Source: JAVBNN01 sp031551525 (GTDB lineage: Bacteria > Bacillota > Negativicutes > Acidaminococcales > JAISLQ01). From it: a stretch of DNA of 64,000 bases. Below the pieces are notes generated by a model. That model did no database searches. It was not told the origin of the DNA and saw only the letters and a list, made by a program, of their open reading frames with translations. The stretch is taken from positions 1 to 64,000 of the forward strand of contig JAVBNN010000013.1 of assembly GCA_031551525.1 (NCBI GenBank). Direction: 5' to 3'. The position numbers and the translations under genes are program-made. Shown here piece by piece: positions 40,464-50,255 of the stretch. Positions within the stretch are counted from its first letter, which is position 1, and each line of letters opens with the position of its first letter.

Positions 40464-43400
40464 TTATTCGGTCACCGTATCTTGTGTTTTACTGTCGTCT
40501 TCATGTTTTCTAAAGCCAAATTTCTCGAGCGTCCATTCGACTATGACGAACAGCACAGGTATGAGAAAGATCCCCAGCCCGGTGGCGATGGTCATGCCGC
40601 CGACTACCGTGGTGCCCATGGCGTTTCGGGCGCCAGCGCCTGCGCCGGAGGCTACGGCGAGCGGCAGGCAGCCGATGATGAAGGCCAGCGACGTCATAAG
40701 AATAGGCCTGAGGCGGAGCTTTGAGGCCTCAATGGCTGCTTTTACCGGATCCATGCCATCGTCCACGCGGATTTTGGCAAACTCGACAATGAGTATGGCG
40801 TTTTTCGCCGCGAGTCCGATAAGGGTGATGATACCTATCTGCATGTAGATGCTGTTTTGCAGGTTAGCGAGGTATTGCGAGAGAAAAGCGCCGAAGATGC
40901 CGGTCGGTACGGAAAGAAGTACCGCGTAAGGTATGGCCCAGCTTTCATAAAGGGCGGCCAGACAGAGGAATACGAATACGAGGGCCAGCGCCATGACTTG
41001 AGTGGCCGAGTCGCCGGATTTTTTTTCTTCGCGGCTTTGGCCGGACCATTCTACTTTAAAGCCGGGCGGGAGATTGGTCTTGGCCAGTTCTTCCATGGCC
41101 GCTATAGCCTGTCCGGAGCTGTAGCCGGGGGCGGAGGCTCCGTTTATCTGAATGCTACGCGTCGCGTTAAAGCGGGTTATGCTGGGGGCGGCGGTGATGA
41201 TCTTTGGTTTTAAAAGGGTGTCGAGCGGCACCATGCCGCTCGGCGACTTTACATAAATAAAGCGCATGTTATCGGCTTGTGTGCGATATTTGGCGTCGGC
41301 CTGCACGATGACCTTGTAGGTGCGGCCGAACATGTTAAAGTCGTTTACTTCATAGCCGCCAAAGTTTACCTGCAGCGCGCTGAATACGTCGTTGAGAGCG
41401 ATACCGAGGGTTTTGACCTTTTCCCGGTCGATTTCAAATTCCATAGTGGGCGAGTTGCTGGTATAAGTGGTGTATACCCTGGTAACTTCCGGCCTCTGGG
41501 TGTTGGCGGCGCCCAGGAATTTTTTAGTTATGTCGTCCAGTTCCTTATCGCTGCGTCCAACCATATCCTGGAGGACCATGGTAAAGCCGCCGACATTGCC
41601 GAGACCCGGAAGCGATGGGGGATTCATGGCGATGACCGAAGCTTCCGCATAGCCGTCTGCTTTGCCGTATATACTGCCGATGATGGCGTTTATCTGTGTT
41701 TGCCGGTCTGTGCGGTTATCCCAAGGGTCAAGGCCGATAAAAATGCTGCCGGCGCTCGATTTAGAGCTGGAGGAAAGGATGTCGTAGCCGAAAACCGTCA
41801 TGACATTGGCTACGCCCGGCACTTTTTTGATATCTTCACCCAGGCGTACCATGACATTTTCCGTGCGGTTGAGGCTGGCGCCTTCCGGCAGACTTACCGA
41901 GGCGAGCATGAAGGCCTGGTCTTCGTCGGGGATGAAGGTGGTAGGCACCAGTTTAAACAAAGCGCCGGTGCCAGCCAGCAGTACCAAAAGAAAAATAAAT
42001 ACGTATTTGGCGTGGTGTATCAGTGTGGTAACTATCTTGCCGTAGGAGTTTGTCGTACGGTCGAACCAGTCGTTGAAGCGGTCGAAAAATCTACCCATAA
42101 AGCCTTTTTGGGCGTTCGAATCATGCGGGCGTAGTAGCATGGCGCATAGCGCCGGGGTAAGCGAGAGGGCGATAACGGCCGAAAGACCCATAGATACCGC
42201 TATGGTCAGGGCAAACTGGCGGTAGAGGACGCCCATCATGCCACCCAAAAAGGCGACCGGGATGAACACCGAAGCCAGCACGAAAGCTATGGCGATGACC
42301 GGGCCTGAAACTTCCGCCATGGCACGGCGGGTGGCTTCATAAGGGCCAAGTTTGTTGACTGTGATATGATGCTCTACCGCCTCAATAACTATTATCGCAT
42401 CGTCGACCACAAGGCCGATAGCCAGCACCATGGCGAACAAGGTGAGCGTATTGATGGTAAAGCCAAGTATGATGAAAGATCCAAAAGTGCCGATGAGAGA
42501 AACCGGTACGGCCAGAAGCGGGATAAGAGTGGCGCGCCAGCTCTGCAGGAATAGGTATACTATGATGATAACCAACAGCAGCGCTTCAAAAAAAGTCTTG
42601 ACCACTTCCTTGATGGAGGCGGCTATGTAGGCCGTGTTGTCGCGGATGAGCGTGTAGCGTACATCGGGAGGAAAGTCCTGCGCTGCCGCTTCGATGACTT
42701 TTTTCACTTCGCCGATGGTGTCCATAGCGTTGGCATCGTTAGTTAAGAGGATACCCATACCGACGGAGTTTTTGGAGTTGAGCTTGGAGCTGATGCTCAT
42801 GGAACGTTCGGCATTTTCTATTTTGGCGATGTCTTTTAGACGGATAAAGGCGCCGTTTGGCTGTGATTTAATGATTATGTCGCCAAATTCATCTATACTG
42901 GTCAGGCGGCCCTGTATCTTGCCGGTGTATTGGAACTCCTGGTTGTCTTTTGTGGGCGGTCCGCCGATCGTACCGGCCGGAGCCTGTACATTCTGCTCTT
43001 TAATAGCGTTTATGACGTCGCCCGTAGTAAGCCCGAGCTCGGCCAGACGGTCAGGATTTATCCAGAGGCGGCGGGATAGGTCGGAGCCGAAAATATTGAC
43101 GTCACCGACGCCGCGCACGCGTTTTATCGCATCGAGCATATATACTTTTATATAATTGTATAAAAAAGCTTGGTCATGGGTATTTTCCGGTGAATAGACA
43201 CTGAACATTAACGCCATATCTGACGAAGCCTTTTTGGTGACTATGCCATACTCTTTTACTTCATTGGGCAGGGTGGAGTTGGCCTGTGATATGTTGTTTT
43301 GCACCTTTACCGATGCTATATCGCCATTCACTCCAAGGTTGAATACCACCTGCAGACTGTAACGGCCGCTGTTGTCAGCAGTGGCGCTCATATAGTCCAT

Positions 43401-43622
43401 GCCTTCGACTCCGTTGACCTGCTCTTCAATAACCTGCGCTACCGCCTGATTGATGGTGGCGGCGTTGGCGCCAACGTAGTTAGTGGACACTGATACGGTA
43501 GGCGGCTGTATCTGCGGGTATTGCGCTATCGGCAGGTTGAGTCCGGCGATAACGCCGGCCAGCACGATGAGGAGCGAGAGGACGACCGCAAAGACCGGAC
43601 GGTCGATAAAGAATTTTGCCAC
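40464..43622 (-). CDS. RND multidrug efflux permease (AcrB/MexB, HAE1 family)
   Basis: A 1052-aa protein of standard HAE1 length. It starts FFIDRPVFAVVLSLLIVLAG and has the transmembrane proton-relay region GLVVDDAIIVIEAVEHH (Asp pair), GGMMGVLYRQFALTIAVSMG, and a second repeat with GLAAKNAILIVEFAK and RLRPILMTSLAFIIG. Porter-domain segments lie between. It forms a trimer in the inner membrane and exports drugs or other amphiphiles with the adaptor encoded upstream. No outer-membrane channel gene is present here, so a TolC partner must be elsewhere. Confidence 0.97.
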   Translation of the reverse strand: MAKFFIDRPVFAVVLSLLIVLAGVIAGLNLPIAQYPQIQPPTVSVSTNYVGANAATINQAVAQVIEEQVNGVEGMDYMSATADNSGRYSLQVVFNLGVNGDIASVKVQNNISQANSTLPNEVKEYGIVTKKASSDMALMFSVYSPENTHDQAFLYNYIKVYMLDAIKRVRGVGDVNIFGSDLSRRLWINPDRLAELGLTTGDVINAIKEQNVQAPAGTIGGPPTKDNQEFQYTGKIQGRLTSIDEFGDIIIKSQPNGAFIRLKDIAKIENAERSMSISSKLNSKNSVGMGILLTNDANAMDTIGEVKKVIEAAAQDFPPDVRYTLIRDNTAYIAASIKEVVKTFFEALLLVIIIVYLFLQSWRATLIPLLAVPVSLIGTFGSFIILGFTINTLTLFAMVLAIGLVVDDAIIVIEAVEHHITVNKLGPYEATRRAMAEVSGPVIAIAFVLASVFIPVAFLGGMMGVLYRQFALTIAVSMGLSAVIALSLTPALCAMLLRPHDSNAQKGFMGRFFDRFNDWFDRTTNSYGKIVTTLIHHAKYVFIFLLVLLAGTGALFKLVPTTFIPDEDQAFMLASVSLPEGASLNRTENVMVRLGEDIKKVPGVANVMTVFGYDILSSSSKSSAGSIFIGLDPWDNRTDRQTQINAIIGSIYGKADGYAEASVIAMNPPSLPGLGNVGGFTMVLQDMVGRSDKELDDITKKFLGAANTQRPEVTRVYTTYTSNSPTMEFEIDREKVKTLGIALNDVFSALQVNFGGYEVNDFNMFGRTYKVIVQADAKYRTQADNMRFIYVKSPSGMVPLDTLLKPKIITAAPSITRFNATRSIQINGASAPGYSSGQAIAAMEELAKTNLPPGFKVEWSGQSREEKKSGDSATQVMALALVFVFLCLAALYESWAIPYAVLLSVPTGIFGAFLSQYLANLQNSIYMQIGIITLIGLAAKNAILIVEFAKIRVDDGMDPVKAAIEASKLRLRPILMTSLAFIIGCLPLAVASGAGAGARNAMGTTVVGGMTIATGLGIFLIPVLFVIVEWTLEKFGFRKHEDDSKTQDTVTE

Positions 43623-43640
43623 GTTGTTGTCTCCTTGTTG

Positions 43641-44792
43641 TTAGTTGAGGACCAGGCCGAGGTCTTCCGGTTTTATAACGGTGGGGACGAGCGATACGCC
43701 CTCCTGCACCTTGGTCAGTCCTTCGACGACGACGGTCTCGTCGCCCTTGAGGCCGCTTTCTACCAGCCAGAAGCTGCCTGTCTGTTTGCCCAGTTTAACT
43801 TCCTGGGCTTTGGTTTTGTTGTTTTCATCGACCAGCATGACGTAGGACTTCTCGAGTACCTGTTGTACGGCGCGCTGCGGCACCAGTACAGCATCTTTAA
43901 GGGTAGCCCCGGTTATTTTGACGCGGGCGAACATGCCTGGGATCAGCACACCGTTCGGGTTTGCAAAGGTGGCTTTTATAGCCAGAGTACCGGTATTGTT
44001 GACCATGCCGCGATCTACCTGGGTCACCTGGCCGGGGGATGCGTAGGCGGCGCCGTTACTGAGCGTTAGGGTGACGTTGCCGCCCCAGCCGCTCGCGATA
44101 GCGTTCTTGGTACTATGCATGTTGAGGTATTCGGGTTCGCTCATGCTAAATTGTACAAATACCGGATCGATCACGCCGACAGTCACAAGGACGGTACTGC
44201 CAGGCTGGACATAGGTGCCCACACTGACATCGTCTACATAGAGCCGCCCGTCGATCGGCGAGACCACCAGAGTGTCGTCAAGGTCGTCCGCCGCTTTTTG
44301 CGCCAGAGCTACATTGGAGTTGAGGAGGGCGCGCTGCTGGCGTTCGGCCGATTCCTGAGTGGCCAGCTGTTGCTGGGAAATAGCATTTGCTTTATAAAGC
44401 TCGCGGTATCTTTGCGTATCTACCGCAGTATTGGCGAGGTTTGCCTCCACTTGGGCTGCCTGGGCCTGGGCGGACAAAAGGGCGCTACGGTATATGCGTT
44501 CGTCAATTTTAAACAACGGCTGGCCTTTTTTTACCAGTTGGCCGCCAGACACCATTTTTTCTACTACGTTGCCAGATACGCGGGCCTGCACGCGCACTTC
44601 GTTTTTGCCTTGCACCTGGCCGGCGTATTCGCTATCAAGGGTAGTATCTCTTTTTAATACCTTCATGGCTTTTACTGCTACGGGCTTGGGAGCTGCGGGC
44701 GAGCTTTTACCGCCGCAGCCTGCAACTAGGCTGGCCAAAAAAAACACTGCCAATAGGGCACAGGAAAATATCTTGGTTTTTACTGGAAACAA
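43641..44792 (-). CDS. RND efflux membrane-fusion (adaptor) lipoprotein, AcrA-like
   Basis: A 383-aa periplasmic adaptor with lipobox LVAGC, barrel-sandwich halves (GQVQGKNEVRVQARVSG and SPIDGRLYVDDVSVGTYVQP), a helical hairpin between them and a beta-barrel/membrane-proximal region (AVLVPQRAVQQVLEKSYVML). It bridges the RND pump to an outer-membrane channel. First gene of the two-gene operon under the MerR-type promoter at 44856-44886. Confidence 0.96.
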   Translation of the reverse strand: MFPVKTKIFSCALLAVFFLASLVAGCGGKSSPAAPKPVAVKAMKVLKRDTTLDSEYAGQVQGKNEVRVQARVSGNVVEKMVSGGQLVKKGQPLFKIDERIYRSALLSAQAQAAQVEANLANTAVDTQRYRELYKANAISQQQLATQESAERQQRALLNSNVALAQKAADDLDDTLVVSPIDGRLYVDDVSVGTYVQPGSTVLVTVGVIDPVFVQFSMSEPEYLNMHSTKNAIASGWGGNVTLTLSNGAAYASPGQVTQVDRGMVNNTGTLAIKATFANPNGVLIPGMFARVKITGATLKDAVLVPQRAVQQVLEKSYVMLVDENNKTKAQEVKLGKQTGSFWLVESGLKGDETVVVEGLTKVQEGVSLVPTVIKPEDLGLVLN

Positions 44793-44855
44793 TGTTGGTC
44801 ATCCTTTCTTCTGCCTGGCGTACTGGCAGGTTGACAGTTCGAATCTCACTGGTCT

Positions 44856-44886
44856 ATCATAAAGTATACAGTTACTGTATAGTCAA
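44856..44886 (-). promoter_or_regulatory. MerR-type promoter and operator of the RND efflux operon
   Basis: On the minus strand TTGACT and TATGAT are separated by 19 bp, the unusually long spacer typical of MerR-activated promoters. The spacer holds the perfect palindrome TATACAG-TTA-CTGTATA (44865-44881). The divergent gene encodes a MerR regulator, so it most likely untwists this promoter upon binding an inducer. Confidence 0.88.
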
Positions 44887-44901
44887 GGAGGAAAAATTGT
44901 A

Positions 44902-45732
44902 ATGGACAAGATTTTAAACAAAAAATTCACTACCAGCCAGTTTGCCGCCATGCATAACATAAATAAGCGCACGCTTATGTATTACGACCAGATTGGTCTT
45001 TTTAGTCCGGAAGAAGTACGGGAGAACGGCTATCGTTACTATACCTTCCGGCAAAATTTCCTCTTTTCGTCTATCCTCTTATTAAGAAAAATGCACATAT
45101 CTTTAAAAGACATCGGCCGCTACTTGAAAAACTACACACAGGATAATCTTCTTGAGCTTTTACGCAGTCAGGATCGCGTGCTGGAAGAACAGATAGGAGA
45201 ACTTCTGTGGCTGCAAAAAATATTGCGCAACAAGATAAATAACATGGAAGGCAAGGAAAAGGTGATATTTTCTTCACTGAAAATGATAAAGGAAAAAGCG
45301 CGGGCCGTTGTATTGAGTGAGGCGGTGGAAGAGATACCGGCGGAGAAGATGGTGCCTTTGGCGGCAGGTTTTATCAGCGACTGTTACAAAAACCGTGTAT
45401 ACTGCGGACACCCCATGGGCGTAGTATTTGACGCCAGGGCCATGCAGCAAAAAAACGAACGAATACTAAAAAACTTTTTTTATTTTCTGGGCAAGCAGGA
45501 TGAAAAAGAAAAAAACCTGCCATGTTCATATAAACCGGCAGGCTATTATTTGGTAGGATATTATAAAGGACAATGGGAAGAGGTGCCGTCTTTTTACAAC
45601 GGATTGCTTGCGCACGCCAAGGACGCTGGTCTTGTGTTTGGTGAAAACATCTATGAAGAAAAAATACTCGACGATGTGGCCGCCCGGGCAGGCAACTATG
45701 TCGAGCTAAAAATATCTGCCCAACTGGTCTGA
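44902..45732 (+). CDS. MerR-family transcriptional activator with C-terminal effector domain
   Basis: A 276-aa regulator. The N-terminal winged HTH reads FTTSQFAAMHNINKRTLMYY, IGLFSPEEVRENGYRYYT, LLLRKMHISLKDIGRYL; a coiled-coil follows (about 85-125), then a GyrI/BmrR-like ligand domain (about 140-276, PAGYYLVGYYKGQWEEVPSF). This architecture matches drug-responsive BmrR-type activators. It is divergent from the RND adaptor gene, which it probably controls. Confidence 0.93.
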   Translation: MDKILNKKFTTSQFAAMHNINKRTLMYYDQIGLFSPEEVRENGYRYYTFRQNFLFSSILLLRKMHISLKDIGRYLKNYTQDNLLELLRSQDRVLEEQIGELLWLQKILRNKINNMEGKEKVIFSSLKMIKEKARAVVLSEAVEEIPAEKMVPLAAGFISDCYKNRVYCGHPMGVVFDARAMQQKNERILKNFFYFLGKQDEKEKNLPCSYKPAGYYLVGYYKGQWEEVPSFYNGLLAHAKDAGLVFGENIYEEKILDDVAARAGNYVELKISAQLV

Positions 45733-45737
45733 GGACG

Positions 45738-46433
45738 CTACTTTATCCGGGCGGCGCCTTTCATGCGCTCGCAGTTTTCCGTGATCATTTTTTCCAGTTC
45801 CTTGAGGCGCAGTTCTACGTCGTCCACATGCTTGCTCAAGAGGGTCTCCATTTCGGCGACCGGGTCAGGCAGTTTGTCATGGTTGAGATCAATACTGTCC
45901 TCAGGGGAGATACGTTTGCCGTTTTGCGCCACCACGCGGCCAGGGATACCGACCACCACCGAGCCGGGCGGAACTTCGCAAAGCACCACGGAACCCGCGC
46001 CGATCTTTGTATTGTCACCTACAATAAAAGAACCGAGCACTTTCGCTCCGCTGGCTACGACGACATTGTCGCCGATGGTCGGGTGGCGCTTTCCGCGTTC
46101 CTTTCCGGTTCCGCCAAGCGTTACACCCTGGTAGAGTGTGACATTTTTACCTATTTCGGCTGTTTCACCTATCACGACACCCATGCCATGGTCGATAAAG
46201 AGTCCCTCTCCAAGCTTGGCGCCGGGGTGTATGTCTATACCGGTAAGAAAACGCGAAAAAGTATTTATAAGGCGCGCCAAAAGTATCCAACCGCCTAGGT
46301 ACAGGCCGTGCGCCATGCGGTGCAGCCAGATGGCGTGAAGGCCCGGATAACAAAGAACTGCCTCGAGAACGCTTTTGGCAGCCGGGTCGCGTTGCATCAC
46401 CGCCCGGATATCCGCTCTGGCCTGTTTGAACAT
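45738..46433 (-). CDS. cysE: Serine O-acetyltransferase
   Basis: A 231-aa hexapeptide-repeat acyltransferase. AVLCYPGLHAIWLHRMAHGL, the active-site FIDHGMGVVIGETAEIG (His/Asp) and VTLGGTGKERGKRHPTIGD are diagnostic. It makes O-acetylserine from serine and acetyl-CoA, the entry to cysteine synthesis. It has the short N-terminus of the EpsC-type. Convergent with the MerR gene; the 176-bp upstream region shows no T-box or S-box that I can recognise. Confidence 0.95.
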   Translation of the reverse strand: MFKQARADIRAVMQRDPAAKSVLEAVLCYPGLHAIWLHRMAHGLYLGGWILLARLINTFSRFLTGIDIHPGAKLGEGLFIDHGMGVVIGETAEIGKNVTLYQGVTLGGTGKERGKRHPTIGDNVVVASGAKVLGSFIVGDNTKIGAGSVVLCEVPPGSVVVGIPGRVVAQNGKRISPEDSIDLNHDKLPDPVAEMETLLSKHVDDVELRLKELEKMITENCERMKGAARIK

Positions 46434-46609
46434 ACAAAAAGTCCCCCTGAAAATGTATAAAGATTTTTGCTTACAATGTTTGTCATTTAGTATAACATAA
46501 AATAGTAATGAAATACATTTTTGTTGCAGGCGTTTTGCAGTTGAATTTGGACGTAAAAATATGTTAACATCTAACTAATAAATATATTTATTAAAGCGAG
46601 GGAACTCAA

Positions 46610-47914
46610 ATGGATAAACAGCAAATGAAAGCCCTTGTTTGTCAGGCTATAGACCAGGCCGGGGAAACGATAGCGGCTTATGCCGAATCTGTTATGAAAG
46701 AGCCGGAACTTGGCTATAAAGAAGTGAAGACCGCCGCCAAAACGGCAGCGCTTTTTAAAGACCTGGGCCTGCCAGTGGAAGAAGGGCTGGCTATAACTGG
46801 CGTCAGGGCTACTCTGAAAGGCAACGGCGGGCCTACTATCGCCATATTGGGCGAACTGGACGCCATCGGCTGTCCGGAGGCAGAGTTTGCCGATCCCACT
46901 ACCGGCGCCGCCCACGCCTGCGGGCACAACCACCAGCTGGCTGCTATGATGGCTGCCGCCGCCGGGTTATCAGCTCTTTATAAAACTGAAAACCTGTCGG
47001 GCAATGTAGTTTTTTTCGCCGTACCGGCTGAAGAATATGTCGAACTTGAATACAGAAACGGCCTTAGAAAAGAAGGAAAACTGCATTTTCTGGGCGGCAA
47101 GCAGGAGCTTATCTACCGCGGCGCTTTCAACGACATAGATATGGCCATGATGATACATTCCAATTCGTTTAGCCCCAAACCAAGCATTTTTATCGGCGAA
47201 TCAAGCAACGGATTTATCGGCAAGACCGTCCGTTATATCGGCAAGATGTCGCATGCCGCCGCCGCTCCGCATGAAGGCATCAACGCCCTCAACGCCGCCA
47301 TGCTTGGACTGATGGGTATACATGCCATACGCGAGACTTTCCGCGATCAGGACATCGTCCGTGTGCATCCCATCATAACAAAGGGAGGCGACCTGGTGAA
47401 CTCCGTTCCGTCCGACGTGCGCATCGAGACCTATGTGCGGGCCAAGACCATGGCCGCCATTGGCGAAACGCACGAAAAAGTCGACCGGGCCTTGAAAGCC
47501 GGCGGCGACGCAGTGGGGGCGCAGACCGAGATAGTAACAATGCCAGGTTATTTGCCACTGACCTGCTCGGTTGAGATGAACAAAATATTTATTGAAAACA
47601 CCAAAACTGCCTGCCCGGAGGTCGAAGTGAACGACTCGGGGCACTTTGGCGCGTCCACTGACGCCGGCGACCTTTCGCACATCATCCCGCTCATCCATCC
47701 CTTTGTCGGCGGGGTGGACGGCACCCTGCACGGCAAAGACTTCAAACTGATAGACTTTGCCTCCGCCTGCCTCATGCCGGCCAAAGCTATGGCTATGAGC
47801 GTCATAGACCTTTTATGTGACGACGCGGCGCTGGCCAAAAAGATCCAAAAAGAATTCAAACCGGTCTTTACCCGTGAAGAGTATATCGCGACACTGGAAA
47901 AATATTTCAGCTGA
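46610..47914 (+). CDS. M20-family amidohydrolase (AbgB/HmrA-like)
   Basis: A 434-aa zinc aminoacylase/amidohydrolase. HACGHNHQLAAMMAAAAG is the metal-binding signature; VVFFAVPAEEYVELEYRNGL and the dimerisation segment KMSHAAAAPHEGINALNAA follow the family. It hydrolyses an N-acyl amino acid or p-aminobenzoyl-glutamate-like amide in the cytoplasm. The DUF3100 membrane pair that might serve as its transporter is separated from it by the glycan cluster (47.9-53.6 kb). GAGGGA site before the ATG. Confidence 0.88.
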   Translation: MDKQQMKALVCQAIDQAGETIAAYAESVMKEPELGYKEVKTAAKTAALFKDLGLPVEEGLAITGVRATLKGNGGPTIAILGELDAIGCPEAEFADPTTGAAHACGHNHQLAAMMAAAAGLSALYKTENLSGNVVFFAVPAEEYVELEYRNGLRKEGKLHFLGGKQELIYRGAFNDIDMAMMIHSNSFSPKPSIFIGESSNGFIGKTVRYIGKMSHAAAAPHEGINALNAAMLGLMGIHAIRETFRDQDIVRVHPIITKGGDLVNSVPSDVRIETYVRAKTMAAIGETHEKVDRALKAGGDAVGAQTEIVTMPGYLPLTCSVEMNKIFIENTKTACPEVEVNDSGHFGASTDAGDLSHIIPLIHPFVGGVDGTLHGKDFKLIDFASACLMPAKAMAMSVIDLLCDDAALAKKIQKEFKPVFTREEYIATLEKYFS

Positions 47915-47943
47915 GTTAAAAACTTAATGTGTGGTGTTGCAGT

Positions 47944-49338
47944 ATGTTGAATAAGAAAAAGTTATGTGCTTTCTTGGACAAATTTGAGGAATATGTGCCA
48001 GCGCTTTCTTTTTCTGCGCCCTTTTTGTCAAATATTGCATTATACTATGCAGGTTTTGCTTTTGTAAAAAACCCGTACAAGAGTTTTTTATTTGCAGCAT
48101 TGCAGGTGCTTTATTTATTTGTGTCATTGTATTTTGCTAATAAATTATGGCAAGAGCGAGGAGCACAAAAAAAAAATTGGTTAAAATGTGTCGGCATGGG
48201 GTGGGTTTTTGTGTTTTGCTTTGCTTTTTCCGCTGTACAGTTTGGTTATAGTTGGATATTATTTAGAACTGCAGCCATATTTGCTATAATGGGCATTCCG
48301 AGCATTATTGCTGGGGCGATATGTGGAATGAATAACAAAAGCGACATGTTTTCTTTATTGGAACGGCTTTGTTTTTTTATATTACCAGCAGTTTTTTCTT
48401 ATATAGTGATGATTATTTTTGACATTTCGCCATTTACAAGCACACATAGTCTGGGTAGCGTAAGTTTGGGGCGTATAAGTTATTTGGGTGTAGCTTATGG
48501 TTTATTGCCATTTCTATTCTCCTGTATTATTTGCTATCTGGATGAAAGGCCGGGTTTTGGAAATATAAGAACGCTAGAAAACAACAGGGTGATTCGGCCC
48601 TTCATGGTTTTGCTCTTGTTGGCAGCAATCACTCTCAGCGGTGGGCGGGGGCCGTTTTTTTGTTTTGTTTTGTTTGTGGTGTTATGTGCTTTTTATTATG
48701 TACTAAAAATTAAGAGAAAGATTAGCATTCCTGAAGGTATAGTCATGGGAGCTGTTATATTAATAATGTTACTTCCGTTTCAAACGATTTTATTTGACAA
48801 AAACGGAATTTTGCCGGGAAAAGCTATGTATGCGGTGCGTATGACTTTTTTTCTGAAACATTTGGATAAAGGAGAACTTATTACTACCGATGAAGACCCC
48901 GCTATCATAAATGCTTTCAATATTAAAAAACTAGTTGAAGCGCCCGTTGATTATCATGATGAAGAAATAAATCTAATAAAAGCAAAAGCCCTTAGTAGAA
49001 GTACTTTGTTTAAGCTAGCTATAGGGGAGTTTTTGAAAAATCCAGTCACAGGGATGGGTCCCCTGGGATTTACCATAAAATACGGCAACTACCCGCATAA
49101 TATAATGTTGGAAGCTCTTGCTGATTTGGGGGTAATATTTGGCGGAGTGTTTATTTTCGCCGTCATAGGGAGTTTTTTGAAATTTTTTTATTATTCGCTA
49201 AAGGATAAAAATGTCGCATATATGATGCTGTTTTTATCCGGTTACTTCATTATGTTTATGGCATCAGGAAGCATGTGGAGTTCATCGGTCTTATTGTTTA
49301 TTGTTGCCTATAGCATGAGTTATAAGGCGAACATGTAG
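47944..49338 (+). CDS. O-antigen ligase/polymerase-like membrane protein (Wzy_C domain)
   Basis: A 464-aa protein with about 11-12 hydrophobic helices. The Wzy_C/WaaL features are SGGRGPFFCF in the central loop and, near the C-terminus, GMGPLGFTIKYGNYPHNIML with the conserved His-Asn, then LADLGVIFGG. It would join or polymerise lipid-linked glycan on the periplasmic face. It is markedly AT-rich, as is the rest of this cluster. ATG 47944 is preferred over GTG 47929; neither has a good ribosome site. Confidence 0.82.
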   Translation: MLNKKKLCAFLDKFEEYVPALSFSAPFLSNIALYYAGFAFVKNPYKSFLFAALQVLYLFVSLYFANKLWQERGAQKKNWLKCVGMGWVFVFCFAFSAVQFGYSWILFRTAAIFAIMGIPSIIAGAICGMNNKSDMFSLLERLCFFILPAVFSYIVMIIFDISPFTSTHSLGSVSLGRISYLGVAYGLLPFLFSCIICYLDERPGFGNIRTLENNRVIRPFMVLLLLAAITLSGGRGPFFCFVLFVVLCAFYYVLKIKRKISIPEGIVMGAVILIMLLPFQTILFDKNGILPGKAMYAVRMTFFLKHLDKGELITTDEDPAIINAFNIKKLVEAPVDYHDEEINLIKAKALSRSTLFKLAIGEFLKNPVTGMGPLGFTIKYGNYPHNIMLEALADLGVIFGGVFIFAVIGSFLKFFYYSLKDKNVAYMMLFLSGYFIMFMASGSMWSSSVLLFIVAYSMSYKANM

Positions 49339-49364
49339 TTTATACATATTATGGAGAACAGTAG

Positions 49365-50255
49365 ATGTTTGGTATTTCTCTGGCATATTTAAAAAATGGA
49401 ACGATAGAAGAAAATGTGAGGCTCTTTTTGTCTTTGCAGGAGGAATTTACACTTAACGCCTGTGAGATACACATGGAAGCCGCGCAGTTTAGCGCTGCTT
49501 TGCTGTGGGCCGCTACCCCGGTTACTGAAAGCATAGCCGTCATTCGCGGGAAAGTGGAGATTTTGGGCGTACACTTACCTTACCTTGACTTGAATCCAAT
49601 ATCTGCGGTTCCCCATATAGCAGAATTTGCTATAAAAACGCTGGAAACGGCTATTTCAAAAGCCTCGGATATAGGAGCTGATTATGTTGTATTTCACGCC
49701 AGAGGCGTAAGGCGGCCTGAACATCCATATGAAACGGATATAGATTGCTGGGCTGAAGTCGTGACTAGGTTGACCCAATGCGCTCAAGACAAAAACATGG
49801 TGTTTTGTCTTGAAAACGCCGACGATCTGCGGTCAATTGAAGATATTGCCAAGATATTGGAAAAGTCGCCACTAACTAAGGTGTGTTTGGATATAGGGCA
49901 TCTTTTCGAACGATTGTATATAGCAAGTATTTTTGGGAAACTGGTGGCTAAAGCATGGGACAGGTGGCTTCCGTGGTCGAGTCTGGCGGGACGAGGACTG
50001 CCCTTTTATGAAATGGGCAGCTTTGGCAATATTGTTTATGCGTTAAAAAATAAAATGTTTTGCATACACGTACATAACCACAATGGACGGTTGGCACATC
50101 AGCCGTTAATGTTAGGCAAGGCAGATCTCAAAGCCTTACTGGGCACTCTTGCCGCTGAAATCAAAGGACCAATAATTTTGGAAGCTGACTACAGGAACAA
50201 ATCTTATGAAACAATAATAAAAGATATTATTTTAATTAAGAAGGTGCTGCCTTGA
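49365..50255 (+). CDS. TIM-barrel sugar isomerase/epimerase-like protein (AP-endonuclease 2 family)
   Basis: A 296-aa TIM barrel of the xylose-isomerase-like superfamily. It shows NACEIHMEAAQFS, LGVHLPYLDLNPIS, ADYVVFHARG, VFCLENADD, KVCLDIGHLF and FCIHVHNHNG, carrying the expected Glu/His/Asp metal ligands. Members isomerise or epimerise sugars or act as endonucleases; here a sugar role fits. Its stop overlaps the radical SAM gene start by 4 bp, so the two are probably a functional pair. Confidence 0.8.
   Translation: MFGISLAYLKNGTIEENVRLFLSLQEEFTLNACEIHMEAAQFSAALLWAATPVTESIAVIRGKVEILGVHLPYLDLNPISAVPHIAEFAIKTLETAISKASDIGADYVVFHARGVRRPEHPYETDIDCWAEVVTRLTQCAQDKNMVFCLENADDLRSIEDIAKILEKSPLTKVCLDIGHLFERLYIASIFGKLVAKAWDRWLPWSSLAGRGLPFYEMGSFGNIVYALKNKMFCIHVHNHNGRLAHQPLMLGKADLKALLGTLAAEIKGPIILEADYRNKSYETIIKDIILIKKVLP

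Noticed and set aside
41277..42134. 285-aa plus-strand frame inside the RND pump gene
   Set aside because: Antisense of a conserved 1052-aa transporter; no start signal of its own.
46434..46609. T-box or S-box riboswitch upstream of cysE
   Set aside because: The leader is short, AT-rich, and contains neither a T-box sequence nor the conserved stems of a SAM riboswitch.
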